A stretch of 64,000 nucleotides of DNA, taken from positions 1 to 64,000 of the forward strand of contig NZ_QUHB01000010.1 in assembly GCF_003479405.1 (NCBI RefSeq), written 5' to 3'. This DNA comes from Eubacterium sp. AF16-48. GTDB taxonomy: Bacteria > Bacillota > Clostridia > Lachnospirales > Lachnospiraceae. Below the pieces are notes generated by a model. That model saw only the letters and a program-made list of their open reading frames with translations, did no database searches and was not told the DNA's origin. This document shows, piece by piece, positions 41,490-51,398 of the stretch (position 1 is its first letter; each line of letters opens with the position of its first letter). The position numbers were made by a program, and so were the translations under genes.

Positions 41490-42617
41490 CTATTTGTTTA
41501 TGATGCCCAAAATCATTTCTTCCATACTGTCCATACATTTATCAAAAGCCCATTGCTTTGCGAAATCAGCATAATCCAGACTTCGCTGTTCCTTTTCCTT
41601 AGGATGTTCAATCCAGTAGTCAATTTTCTTAGCCAAATCCCCTACATTGTTACATTTAAACAGGTTTTTGTCATCAAGGGCAAAGTACCGGGTAGCGGAA
41701 CGGGGGGAGTTATTAATAACAGGTACAAGACCACAGGAAATGGCTTCTAAGCAGGAAATGGCTTCAAGCTCAATTTCCGCGGCATGGACGTAAAGGTCAG
41801 CTGTTCCTAAAACCTTAAGCAAATCCGTTCTTGAATAAAACTTCATTGTAGGCTGTATTGGCAAATGTCTTTTAGAATACTTTATCAGGTTAGATTTCTG
41901 AGGACCGTCCCCGGCAAAAATCAGCTGGATACGGTTTCGGTATTTACTTTTATTTACAGCTTTTAAAAGCACAATGTGAGTTTTTTCACGACTGTAACGT
42001 CCGGTAAACAATATACGGAAAAGACCGTCATTAACGTGATACTTTGGAATATCACGGTTAAACTGGCGGTTAACTCCGTTGGAAATAACATGTCCCGGAG
42101 TAGGCCCTACCACCTTTTCAAAGGTATCACGAATAAATTGGGTAGGGTAGTGAATGGCATCACAATAACGGTACAAATGTTTATAGAAAAACTTATATAC
42201 ATTTTTATTAAAATGCTTATCATTCATTAAAAAGAAATGATTAGAAAAATTTTCTGCCTGGCAATGGAAACCGGCAGACAGGGGAATGCCGTATTTGTGA
42301 CAATATCTTGCAACGTAGCATCCTGTAAGAAAAGGAACCATAACGTGAACGGCATCCACGCCCTTTAGAGCCTTTGCCACGACTTTTTTATCAGGCTTTG
42401 AAATATTAACTCCGTTTTTCTTAACATAATTATTAAAAGGCCCAACGTTTAATGTTTTTACAATATAATAACCGTCTTCGCCGGCCTTGTCTGCGTCAGG
42501 GCAGATAACACGAACCTCATGGCCCTTAGCCTTTAGGGAACGTATAAGGTTCATAGCGGCAATGGTAGTACCGTTATTTTCTTCTCCAAGGACATCGCTA
42601 ACTACTGCAATTATCAT
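41490..42617 (-). CDS. Glycosyltransferase family 4 protein
   Basis: A 375-residue GT-B glycosyltransferase. The N-terminal nucleotide fold starts MIIAVVSDVLGEENNGTTIA; the C-terminal sugar-nucleotide domain has ILFTGRYSREKTHIVLLKAV, LIFAGDGPQ and the E-x7-E region YVHAAEIELEAISCLEAISCG. It resembles alpha-glucosyl-diacylglycerol synthases that make glycolipid anchors. Start: I chose ATG 42617 because GGAGA lies just upstream, although the frame is open for four more codons. It is paired with the PlsC-like gene downstream. Confidence 0.88.
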   Translation of the reverse strand: MIIAVVSDVLGEENNGTTIAAMNLIRSLKAKGHEVRVICPDADKAGEDGYYIVKTLNVGPFNNYVKKNGVNISKPDKKVVAKALKGVDAVHVMVPFLTGCYVARYCHKYGIPLSAGFHCQAENFSNHFFLMNDKHFNKNVYKFFYKHLYRYCDAIHYPTQFIRDTFEKVVGPTPGHVISNGVNRQFNRDIPKYHVNDGLFRILFTGRYSREKTHIVLLKAVNKSKYRNRIQLIFAGDGPQKSNLIKYSKRHLPIQPTMKFYSRTDLLKVLGTADLYVHAAEIELEAISCLEAISCGLVPVINNSPRSATRYFALDDKNLFKCNNVGDLAKKIDYWIEHPKEKEQRSLDYADFAKQWAFDKCMDSMEEMILGIINK

Positions 42618-42777
42618 ACTAATCTCCATTCTGTCACGGCTTATGACATATATATTAAAAAGGTAAAACCTTTCTTAATCTCACATATTGGTATTTTAAT
42701 ATAGGCAGTACATGAAATCAAGAAATAAAAAACATACAAAAACATATATTTGTTGCAATAACCGGACACTGCTTTGC

Positions 42778-42806
42778 TTGATTTGAAACCGGAAATTTTG
42801 TATACT
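42778..42806 (+). promoter_or_regulatory. Promoter and long leader of the hydratase gene
   Basis: TTGATT (42778-42783), a 17-base spacer, TATACT (42801-42806). It leaves a leader of about 120 bases before ATG 42934. The leader contains AGGCA...TGCCT (about 42859-42875), a weak hairpin. Nothing else was seen in 42618-42777. Confidence 0.6.
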
Positions 42807-42933
42807 ATATTTTATATAGGCGAATGTCAAAAGTACCTTTGGCACTGCCATCATTTAAGGCATATTATTTTGCCTGAATATCAGCTAAGTATTACAGATA
42901 CAGACTGAAAAGTTAGGATTGCAGGAGGAGAAA

Positions 42934-45216
42934 ATGATAACATTAAGCAAAGGCGGCGCGTATCTCATTAACGGTACAGAAGTGATTGAGGACGGTCAGG
43001 AAGAATTACTTAAGAGCAAATTAGGAGATAAGTATCTTTCAAAAGAAGATGCAGCAAAGAATACTATTGCATACGGCATCTTAAAAAATCACAATACATC
43101 AGGAAATATGGACAAGCTTCAGATTAAGTTTGATAAGCTTACATCCCATGATATTACATTTGTAGGTATTATTCAGACAGCAAGAGCTTCAGGACTTGAG
43201 AAGTTCCCTATACCATATGTACTTACAAACTGTCACAACAGTTTATGTGCAGTTGGAGGAACAATTAATGAAGATGACCATATGTTTGGTCTTACATGTG
43301 CTAAGAAATACGGCGGAATTTATGTTCCACCTCATCAGGCAGTTATTCATCAGTTTGCAAGAGAAATGCTTGCCGGTGGCGGAAAGATGATACTTGGCTC
43401 AGATTCACATACAAGATACGGTGCCCTTGGTACCATGGCTATGGGTGAAGGCGGACCGGAGCTTGTTAAGCAGCTTCTTTCCCAGACATATGATATTAAC
43501 ATGCCGGGAGTTATTGGAATTTACATGACAGGAGAGCCTGCTAAGGGAGTGGGACCTCAGGACGTGGCACTTGCCATTATCGGAGAAGTTTTTGACAAAG
43601 GATATGTTAAAAATAAAGTTATGGAATTTGTAGGACCGGGAGTTTCAAATCTTAGTGCTGATTTCAGAATCGGCGTAGATGTAATGACTACAGAAACTAC
43701 ATGTCTTTCATCTATTTGGAGAACAGACGAGAAGATTAAAGAGTTCTACGATATTCATGGAAGAGTAGAGGAATACAAGGAGTTAAATCCGGGAGCAGTT
43801 ACTTACTATGACGGAATGGTATACGTTGATTTATCAAAGATTAAGCCTATGATAGCAATGCCTTTCCATCCAAGTAACACATATACTATTGACGAGGTAA
43901 ATGCTAACCTTGAAGATATTTTAAGAGATGTTGAAAAGAAAGCCCTTGTCTCATTAGACGGACAGGTTGATTATAAACTTACAAACAAAATTAAGAATGG
44001 TAAATTATACGTGGATCAGGGTATTATTGCAGGATGTGCCGGCGGTGGATTTGAAAATATCTGTGCAGCAGCAGACATTCTTACAGGAAAGAATATCGGA
44101 TCGGATGAATTTACCCTTAGCGTATATCCGGCTTCAATGCCAGTATACATGGAACTTATTAAAAATGGTGCAGCAGCCTCCATTATGGAAGCAGGCGGTG
44201 TTATGAAGACAGCTTTCTGCGGACCTTGTTTTGGAGCAGGAGATACACCGGCAAACAATGCATTCAGTATCAGACATTCTACACGTAACTTCCCTAACAG
44301 AGAAGGAAGCAAGTTGCAGAACGGACAGATTGCATCAGTTGCACTTATGGATGCAAGATCAATTGCAGCTACAGCAGCTAACAAGGGATATCTTACAGCA
44401 GCAACAGATATGGATGTTGAATACAAGGGACGTAAGTATCATTTTGATAAGACTATTTACGAAAACAGAGTATTTGATTCTCACGGTGTTGCTGACCCTG
44501 ATACGGAAATCCAGTTTGGCCCTAACATTAAGGACTGGCCGGAAATGGTTGCACTTACAGACAATTTGTTACTTAAGGTGGTATCAGAAATACATGACCC
44601 TGTAACAACAACTGATGAACTTATTCCATCAGGTGAAACTTCATCATACCGTTCTAACCCATTAGGACTTGCAGAATTTGCACTTTCAAGAAAAGACCCT
44701 GAATATGTAGGAAAGGCAAAGGAAGTTCAGAAGGTAGAAAAGGCAAGAGAAGCAGGCCAGTGTATGTGTGAATATTCAGATGAATATAAGAAGATTCTTG
44801 AAACAATCAAGAAGGAATTTGCTGATGTGAATAAAGAAAATTTAGGTGTAGGAAGTACAATTTATGCTGTAAAACCTGGTGACGGTTCAGCAAGAGAACA
44901 AGCTGCATCATGTCAGAAGGTTCTGGGCGGATGGGCTAATATTGCTCAGGAGTACGCTACAAAGAGATATCGTTCAAACCTTATTAACTGGGGTATGCTT
45001 CCATTTATTTATGAAGAGGAAGAGCTCCCATTTAAGAAGGATGACTTTATTTTCGTTCCAAATATTGCAGAGGCAGTAAAGAATAAGACAACAGAAATTC
45101 CGGCATATGTAGTTGGCGATGAATTAAAGCCATTTACATTAAAGCTTGGTGAAATGACAGATGATGAACGTGACATTATATTAAAGGGTTGTCTCATTAA
45201 CTACAACAGAGTTTAA
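42934..45216 (+). CDS. Aconitase-family hydratase
   Basis: A 760-residue Fe-S hydro-lyase of the aconitase superfamily. Seen: the [21 protein letters not shown] block, [49 protein letters not shown] carrying cluster cysteines, and a swivel domain (about 640-760) with [13 protein letters not shown] and [13 protein letters not shown]. Proteins of this subgroup are usually called hydratase; the substrate is not established and there are no TCA neighbours to tell. Start: ATG 42934 directly after GGAGGAG; the reading frame is open four codons earlier, but that part is the ribosome site. Confidence 0.88.
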   Translation: MITLSKGGAYLINGTEVIEDGQEELLKSKLGDKYLSKEDAAKNTIAYGILKNHNTSGNMDKLQIKFDKLTSHDITFVGIIQTARASGLEKFPIPYVLTNCHNSLCAVGGTINEDDHMFGLTCAKKYGGIYVPPHQAVIHQFAREMLAGGGKMILGSDSHTRYGALGTMAMGEGGPELVKQLLSQTYDINMPGVIGIYMTGEPAKGVGPQDVALAIIGEVFDKGYVKNKVMEFVGPGVSNLSADFRIGVDVMTTETTCLSSIWRTDEKIKEFYDIHGRVEEYKELNPGAVTYYDGMVYVDLSKIKPMIAMPFHPSNTYTIDEVNANLEDILRDVEKKALVSLDGQVDYKLTNKIKNGKLYVDQGIIAGCAGGGFENICAAADILTGKNIGSDEFTLSVYPASMPVYMELIKNGAAASIMEAGGVMKTAFCGPCFGAGDTPANNAFSIRHSTRNFPNREGSKLQNGQIASVALMDARSIAATAANKGYLTAATDMDVEYKGRKYHFDKTIYENRVFDSHGVADPDTEIQFGPNIKDWPEMVALTDNLLLKVVSEIHDPVTTTDELIPSGETSSYRSNPLGLAEFALSRKDPEYVGKAKEVQKVEKAREAGQCMCEYSDEYKKILETIKKEFADVNKENLGVGSTIYAVKPGDGSAREQAASCQKVLGGWANIAQEYATKRYRSNLINWGMLPFIYEEEELPFKKDDFIFVPNIAEAVKNKTTEIPAYVVGDELKPFTLKLGEMTDDERDIILKGCLINYNRV

Positions 45217-45284
45217 AATCAATCTTCCGGAAACAGACAAGTCGGAAAAATATAAGCATAATGTATGCAGATGGAGGACACCAT

Positions 45285-47219
45285 ATGGGAAATAAATTAG
45301 CCATAACAAAAGATGACTGTTACTTATTTGGTAAAGGCATTAATTATGAAATATATGAGAAACTGGGTGCTCATATTACGGAAATAGATGGAGTTAAGGG
45401 AACATACTTTGCAGTATGGGCTCCCCATGCAGCTAATGTTGCAGTTATAGGCGATTTTAATGACTGGTTAGGATTTAATCACAATATGACTATGGATAAT
45501 GATTCAGGAATATGGGAGCTGTTTATTCCGGAAGTTGGAGAAGGAGCAATGTACAAATATGTGATTTCCACGGAAAGTGGAGACACATTGTACAAGTCCG
45601 ACCCATATGGAAACTGGGCGGAAGTCAGACCGGGCAATGCTTCAAGAGTAACCAATATTGATTCATATAAATGGAATGATTCCAAGTGGATTCATCAGAA
45701 GGCATCGGAAAGTCACTACGAACTGCCTATGTCAATTTATGAGGTGCATCCGGGTTCATGGAGAAAAGACTATAAGGGACCGGATGATGAAGATGGATTT
45801 TATGACTATAGAAGGATGGCAGATGAACTGGTAGATTACGTGGTGGATATGGGATATACTCATGTGGAACTTATGGGAATCTTAGAGCATCCTTTTGACG
45901 GTTCATGGGGGTATCAGGTTGTGGGATATTATGCACCTACATCCAGATATGGAAAGCCTCAGGATTTTATGTATTTAATAGACGCTTTTCATAAGGCAGG
46001 AATCGGAGTTATTTTGGACTGGGTTCCGGCGCATTTCCCAAAGGATGCCCACGGACTTGCCATGTTTGACGGAACACCTCTTTATGAATATGCTGACCCT
46101 AGGAAGGGAGAACATCCTGATTGGGGTACAAAGGTTTTTGACTATTCTAAAACAGAGGTTAGCAATTTCCTTATTGCAAATGCTTTATTCTGGGTGGAAA
46201 AGTATCATATAGACGGACTTCGTGTAGATGCAGTGGCATCAATGCTTTATCTTGATTATGGAAGAAAAGATGGAGAATGGGTTCCTAATAAGTACGGCGG
46301 AAATGAAAATTTAGAGGCAATAGAGTTCTTTAAGCATTTAAGCAGTATTATGAGATATAGAAATCCAAGGGCTTATATTATAGCAGAAGAGTCTACAGCG
46401 TGGCCGAAGGTTACCATGGCACCGGAAGAAGGCGGACTGGGATTTTCTTACAAGTGGAATATGGGATGGATGCACGATTTCCTTGAATATGTGAAGCTTG
46501 ACCCGTATTTTAAGAAGAATAATCATAATAAGATGACATTTGGACTGACTTATGCATTTAGTGAGAACTTTATCTTAGTTCTTTCCCACGATGAGGTAGT
46601 TCATTTGAAATGTTCAATGATTAACAAGATGCCGGGGTACCCGTCAGATAAATTTAAAAACCTTAAGACGGCGTATACATTTATGATGGGACATCCGGGA
46701 AGAAAGCTTTTGTTTATGGGACAGGAATTTGCCCAACTTCAGGAGTGGTCAGAGGCAAGAAGTCTTGACTGGTATTTGTTAGACGAACCTGAACATAAGG
46801 ATATGCAGGACTATGTAAAGAAATTATTACATATCTATAAGAAATATCCGGCACTTTATACTGAAACAAAAGGCTATGGAGCTTTTGAATGGATAAATGC
46901 AGATGACAGAGACAGAAGTATATTTAGTTTTGTAAGAAAAACAACAGAGCCTGATTACAGGAATTCTGTGGGATTCGTATTTAACTTTACACCGGTGGAA
47001 AGACCTGACTATGTAGTTGGTGTTCCAAAAGCCGGAACATACAAGAGAATTATTACTACGGAAACAGGAGATACGGAAGTAGTGAAATATAAAGCAAAGA
47101 AACAGGAGGCTGATGGTAAGCCATATAGATTGGAAATACCACTTAGGCCTCTGGAATCAGTAGTTTTTGAATTCCCTAAAGTAATAAAGAAGAAAGCAAA
47201 AACAACAAAAAAGAAATAA
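45285..47219 (+). CDS. glgB: 1,4-alpha-glucan branching enzyme
   Basis: A 644-residue GH13 enzyme. An N-terminal CBM48 (GTYFAVWAPHAANVAVIGDFNDW) is followed by the (beta/alpha)8 domain with VLDWVPAHFPKDAHGL, DGLRVDAVASML (nucleophile Asp), IIAEESTAWP (acid/base Glu) and LSHDEVVH. It introduces alpha-1,6 branches into glycogen. Start: ATG 45285, eight bases after GGAGG; an in-frame ATG at 45261 has no such site. It is 68 bases after the hydratase and 11 kb from glgC-glgD, so the glycogen genes are split. A clear terminator follows. Confidence 0.96.
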   Translation: MGNKLAITKDDCYLFGKGINYEIYEKLGAHITEIDGVKGTYFAVWAPHAANVAVIGDFNDWLGFNHNMTMDNDSGIWELFIPEVGEGAMYKYVISTESGDTLYKSDPYGNWAEVRPGNASRVTNIDSYKWNDSKWIHQKASESHYELPMSIYEVHPGSWRKDYKGPDDEDGFYDYRRMADELVDYVVDMGYTHVELMGILEHPFDGSWGYQVVGYYAPTSRYGKPQDFMYLIDAFHKAGIGVILDWVPAHFPKDAHGLAMFDGTPLYEYADPRKGEHPDWGTKVFDYSKTEVSNFLIANALFWVEKYHIDGLRVDAVASMLYLDYGRKDGEWVPNKYGGNENLEAIEFFKHLSSIMRYRNPRAYIIAEESTAWPKVTMAPEEGGLGFSYKWNMGWMHDFLEYVKLDPYFKKNNHNKMTFGLTYAFSENFILVLSHDEVVHLKCSMINKMPGYPSDKFKNLKTAYTFMMGHPGRKLLFMGQEFAQLQEWSEARSLDWYLLDEPEHKDMQDYVKKLLHIYKKYPALYTETKGYGAFEWINADDRDRSIFSFVRKTTEPDYRNSVGFVFNFTPVERPDYVVGVPKAGTYKRIITTETGDTEVVKYKAKKQEADGKPYRLEIPLRPLESVVFEFPKVIKKKAKTTKKK

Positions 47220-47230
47220 AGATTAACTAA

Positions 47231-47260
47231 AAAGGGCAGTTGTTAAGCTGCCCTTTGTTG
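47231..47260 (+). terminator. Terminator of glgB
   Basis: AAAGGGCAG (47231-47239) pairs perfectly with CTGCCCTTT (47248-47256), followed by GTTG. The T run is short but forms part of the stem. Confidence 0.65.
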
Positions 47261-47294
47261 GCAGTAACAATACAGAGAATTTTCGGAGAAAAAG

Positions 47295-49409
47295 ATGAAA
47301 AAAAAGGTATTTATCGTAATTATTATTTTAATTATATTAGGTGGAGCAAGTGCATTTGGAATAATGTACAATAAAAATCATACATCAGGGGAGCCTGAGA
47401 AAAATGATGTGGCAGAAATGACAGACAAAATTCCTGACATGAAGGTATATGCAGGAAGCAATGTTATTGGAACCATAGACGGATACACAATGGAAATGAA
47501 TTATGCACACCTTAGAGATAGTATTATTCCGGTAGGTACAGACAATAAGGTTTCTATGGAAATAACATCCAACAAAAATAAGATTGAAAAATTATCTTAT
47601 GAGGTGGTAAGTGCAGAAGGTGACACTCTTCTAGATAGTGGAGAAATCACGGATTTACAGGAAAATGACGGGGAAATTGCCTTTGATTATCAGGCAAGTG
47701 CCATTATGGAAAAGGGAAAAGAATATTTTCTTACCTTCAACATGTCTACAGATAAACATAAAAATCTGCACTATTACACAAGGGTTATGCAAATAGGTGC
47801 AGATGTAGTTAAAGACCAGATTGCCTTTGCCAAGGATTTTAGTGACAGAACCTTTAATGAAAACGAGGCAAAGGGATTAGTGGCATATATTGAGCCGGAT
47901 GCAAAGGGAGCTAATGATAATTTAGGGGAGACTACCATTAAATCCAGTTACAGCATGCTGGTGTGGAAGACACTTCACCCGGCAAAGAGCACTGATACAA
48001 CTGTGTATGCCAAGGATTTTTGTATAAAAGACAGCGGCGAGGCAGGAACCTACACCATGAATTATCAGATGAAAGCAACAAATACTGAAAAGGTGGAGGA
48101 AACCTACAATGTTACTGAAAACATTACAGTGTGGACCTGTGCAGGTAAACAGTATGTACTGGCATATGACAGGGAGGTAAATCAGGTTTGGGCTGCTTCA
48201 AAGAATAATGTTGGAAACAGTTTTATTGATTTGGGAATACAGAAGCAGACAACGGTTTCTAATGTAGAAAGCTCTAACGGACAGTTTATCGGATATGAGA
48301 TAAATGGTGACGTGTATACTTTTGATGTTACCGGCAAAAAAATGTATCGTGTATATAACAGCAAGGCAAAAAGCGGGCAGCAGCTTTACAAGACCCGCTC
48401 CAGAGTTATAAAGGTGGATAATGATGGAAATGCAGAATACATGATATATGGTTACAGTCCAAGTGTAAATCATGGTGGAAAAAATGGAATTTCCATAATG
48501 GATTACAGTGTTAAGGATAATAAATCAGTGGAAAAAGCCTTTATACCATGTAATGAGCCGGCGTGGATTCTGGAAAATCAAATGTCTCAGCTTTGCTATG
48601 AAGGTGACGGAACATTATATATAATGCTGGGAAAAGCAGTATATTATGTAAACTTAAAAACAAAGGAATGGGGAACATTGATTGAGAACATGGAGGATGG
48701 AAGTTTGTGTGTAAATGAGCAGGGAACAGTAATTGCTTATAACACCAATGGAAGTATTTATAACAGTGACAGTATTACTGTTATTGATTTAACTAATGGA
48801 GACAAAAAGGAAATTAAGGCAGAAGAAGGTAAGAAAATTGCAGTATGCGGATATACCGGTGCTAATCTGGTATATGGAACAGGAACAATTTCAAAAGATA
48901 AGAAATACGATGCTTTTCCTATTGAAACACTAAACATAGTGGATTCTGATTTAAACCTGGTTAAGTCATATTCAAAAAGCGGAATAACTATGACAGACGT
49001 AACTATTACAGATACAATTATCAGCTTTAAGCGTTTTAGAAAAGGAAAGCGTTTAGAGGATGACCAGCTTCTTGACAACACAGAGGATACGGTAAGGGTT
49101 GCTAATTCAAGCTATTATACCGATGACATGAAAATGAGGGAACTGGCGCTGTCCTTTACCAATAATCTTAATGCCACAACCAAGCTTACCATTGGCAAAT
49201 GGGGATCAGTGGAATTTTCTACAGGAACAGAGGTTGACTCTAAATTTGTAAAAACCACTGAAGACAGATATTTTGTATATGGATATGGAATGCTTCAGGG
49301 AGTGTATTCTAAAAAGGAGGATGCCACAAAAGCCGCAAGGGAAGTTTATGGTTTGGTGATAGATGAAAGGGGTAGTAAAATATGGGTGTTTGAGGAGAAC
49401 TATCAGTAG
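47295..49409 (+). CDS. Membrane-anchored extracellular beta-rich protein, unknown function
   Basis: A 704-residue protein: an N-terminal membrane anchor (about 5-24), an extracellular region of beta-sandwich-like segments (about 45-290), and then a propeller-like region (about 295-640) with repeated turns such as SSNGQFIGYEINGDVYTFDVTGK. The C-terminal end (about 655-704) has QGVYSKKEDATKAAREVYGLVIDERGSKIWVF. No enzyme motif is recognised. It is likely a surface protein involved in polymer handling or sensing (inference). RBS is CGGAGAAAAAG. Confidence 0.6.
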   Translation: MKKKVFIVIIILIILGGASAFGIMYNKNHTSGEPEKNDVAEMTDKIPDMKVYAGSNVIGTIDGYTMEMNYAHLRDSIIPVGTDNKVSMEITSNKNKIEKLSYEVVSAEGDTLLDSGEITDLQENDGEIAFDYQASAIMEKGKEYFLTFNMSTDKHKNLHYYTRVMQIGADVVKDQIAFAKDFSDRTFNENEAKGLVAYIEPDAKGANDNLGETTIKSSYSMLVWKTLHPAKSTDTTVYAKDFCIKDSGEAGTYTMNYQMKATNTEKVEETYNVTENITVWTCAGKQYVLAYDREVNQVWAASKNNVGNSFIDLGIQKQTTVSNVESSNGQFIGYEINGDVYTFDVTGKKMYRVYNSKAKSGQQLYKTRSRVIKVDNDGNAEYMIYGYSPSVNHGGKNGISIMDYSVKDNKSVEKAFIPCNEPAWILENQMSQLCYEGDGTLYIMLGKAVYYVNLKTKEWGTLIENMEDGSLCVNEQGTVIAYNTNGSIYNSDSITVIDLTNGDKKEIKAEEGKKIAVCGYTGANLVYGTGTISKDKKYDAFPIETLNIVDSDLNLVKSYSKSGITMTDVTITDTIISFKRFRKGKRLEDDQLLDNTEDTVRVANSSYYTDDMKMRELALSFTNNLNATTKLTIGKWGSVEFSTGTEVDSKFVKTTEDRYFVYGYGMLQGVYSKKEDATKAAREVYGLVIDERGSKIWVFEENYQ

Positions 49410-49561
49410 AAAATATATTTAAACATAAAGTGAAAAAAAGGCATTAAATATAACAAAATTAACAATTATAAAGTAGAAATATAGCATGTAATGGGATATA
49501 ATTATTTACAGATATTGGAAAGTGACAATTTTTTCTATAAAAAGTGTAGTTATCCGGTTTA

Positions 49562-50143
49562 ATGATAAATATGAAGAAAAAATTCATTTCATTATTGATG
49601 ATAATAGCAATGATGTTTTCTATGCTTCCGGCGAATGTGGTTGACATAAAAGCTGCAACAGGGAAAACAGCTATTATTAGTGTAGAAGGGAAAAATGCCA
49701 TTCCCGGCTCTACAGTATCTGTAAATGTGTCTATAAAGGACAATCCGGGAATATTAGGCTCGGTACTTAGGGTTGAATATGATTCCAAGCTTACATTGAC
49801 AGATGCAAAGTCAGGGGAAGCTTTTAGCACATTAGTTATGACCAAGCCGGGAAAATTCGGTTCACCAAGCAAGTTTGTATGGGATGGTCAGGATTTGCCA
49901 ATTACAGGAAGCCAGAATTCTAATTCGGTAGGATTCTTCTATTTATACGGAAGTGCTCCATGCTGGTATTATGAATGGACAAGGACAGTAGTTGCATCTT
50001 ACAAGACTCAGTATCGTTATGCAGACCGCAGTAAGTCATACACATACTTATTTAAGAAGGTAGAGCAAAAGGAGTCCACCTCAGAAATTCAGGAATCGGA
50101 TTCCGTAAGCAATGTACAAAAATGGGTTAAGTACACTATTTAG
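49562..50143 (+). CDS. Chimeric secreted protein: cohesin-like N-terminus joined to a repeat-type tail
   Basis: A 193-residue exported protein. The signal peptide is about 1-28. Residues 35-120 (IISVEGKNAIPGSTVSVNVSIKDNPG, LRVEYDSKLTLTDAKSG) look like the first strands of a cohesin domain, but the domain breaks off near residue 120. The rest (about 130-193) contains YKTQYRYADRSKSYTYLFKK and QKWVKY, which belongs to repetitive surface proteins of gut Firmicutes. The joint suggests a deletion fusing two genes. No clear ribosome site precedes ATG 49562 or ATG 49571. It is probably a relic. Confidence 0.5.
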   Translation: MINMKKKFISLLMIIAMMFSMLPANVVDIKAATGKTAIISVEGKNAIPGSTVSVNVSIKDNPGILGSVLRVEYDSKLTLTDAKSGEAFSTLVMTKPGKFGSPSKFVWDGQDLPITGSQNSNSVGFFYLYGSAPCWYYEWTRTVVASYKTQYRYADRSKSYTYLFKKVEQKESTSEIQESDSVSNVQKWVKYTI

Positions 50144-50172
50144 TGGGATAAAAATAACATAATATTATATAA

Positions 50173-50210
50173 TAAAGAGGTCATTCACATTAGTGGATGG
50201 CCTCTTTGTT
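50173..50210 (+). terminator. Terminator after the chimeric cohesin gene
   Basis: AAAGAGG-T-CATTCAC (50174 onward) pairs with GTGGATG-G-CCTCTTT (50193-50207) around ATTA, and is followed by GTT. Confidence 0.6.
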
Positions 50211-50333
50211 ATGGATGCAAATATTAAAACTCATATTTTATTCTCATTAAACCATAACATATCTCTCTGATTAATTGACCGAAAAATCCATTAATGTTAT
50301 ACTAAAAGATAGTAAAAAAGTTCGGGAGGGACT

Positions 50334-51398
50334 ATGCGTTTTATTCATACAGGAGATATTCATTTAGGAGCCATGCCGGAGAGCAGAAAAGAGTGGGCAA
50401 AAAACCGTGGAGATGAAATCTGGCAGACTTTTGAGAGATTAATAAAGAAAATTAAAGCACAGCCGGTGGATATGTTGATTATTGCCGGGGATTTGTTTCA
50501 CAGACAGCCATTGCTTAGGGAGTTAAAAGAGGTGGACTATCTTTTTTCAACAATACCTGAAACTAAAGTAGTGCTGTGTGCCGGAAATCATGATGCCATT
50601 AAAAAGGGGTCATTTTACGATGGCTTTAAGTGGAGTGATAATGTTATTTTTCTAGGCAGTGATAATGTTCAAAAAGTGGAAATCCCGGAACTTAACGCAT
50701 GTGTCTATGGACTTAGCTACCATCAGACAGAAATAACAGATGGAATGTATGATCACATTATTGTGGACAGACCTGATATGATAAATATTCTGGTGGCTCA
50801 TGGTGGTGATGAAAAGCATATTCCGATTAATAAAAAGAGAGTGGCAATGTCAGGATTTGACTACGTGGCAATGGGACATATTCACAAGCCGTTTATGGAT
50901 GAAAAGTACAAAATGGCTTATTGTGGTTCCTTAGAGCCTATTGATGTGAATGATACAGGTGAGCGTGGCTATATATACGGAGAAGTGGACAAGAAAGGTC
51001 TGGAGTTTGAATTTGTGCCATTTTCTAAAAGACAGTATGTTGATTTGGACTTTACGGTAACGCCGAATGCTACAAATATGGAAATCAGACACAGACTTTC
51101 CGACATTTTTAATGAAAGAGGAAAGGATAACATGTACCGTGTAACATTTAACGGTTACAGGGATCCTGAATTTGAAATAAGCATAAAAGACGTAATGGAT
51201 TGTGGCAATATAGTAACTGTTATTGATGAAACAATTCCGGATTTTGATTTTGAGGAAATGTATGCCGACAATAAGGATAATATTCTTGGAATGTTTATTG
51301 GTCAGTATTTAGATAAGGAACCATTAAATCCGTTGCAGCAGAAGGCACTTTATTATGGCACAAAAGCTTTATCACAGGCTATGGAGGGTAAGGTATGA
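50334..51398 (+). CDS. Metallophosphoesterase, SbcD/YhaO-like nuclease subunit
   Basis: A 354-residue calcineurin-like phosphoesterase with the five expected motifs: FIHTGDIHLG (D7, H9), IIAGDLFHR, CAGNHD, VAHGG, and MGHIHKP. It resembles the YhaO/SbcD/Mre11 nucleases that cut DNA ends with an SMC-like partner. The partner gene starts inside the last codon (ATGA overlap). RBS is GGGAGGG. It lacks the long C-terminal extension of large SbcD proteins. Confidence 0.88.
   Translation: MRFIHTGDIHLGAMPESRKEWAKNRGDEIWQTFERLIKKIKAQPVDMLIIAGDLFHRQPLLRELKEVDYLFSTIPETKVVLCAGNHDAIKKGSFYDGFKWSDNVIFLGSDNVQKVEIPELNACVYGLSYHQTEITDGMYDHIIVDRPDMINILVAHGGDEKHIPINKKRVAMSGFDYVAMGHIHKPFMDEKYKMAYCGSLEPIDVNDTGERGYIYGEVDKKGLEFEFVPFSKRQYVDLDFTVTPNATNMEIRHRLSDIFNERGKDNMYRVTFNGYRDPEFEISIKDVMDCGNIVTVIDETIPDFDFEEMYADNKDNILGMFIGQYLDKEPLNPLQQKALYYGTKALSQAMEGKV

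Noticed and set aside
44016..44426. 136-residue open minus-strand frame inside the hydratase gene
   Set aside because: It lies wholly within a well-supported conserved gene; its length reflects codon bias of the sense strand.
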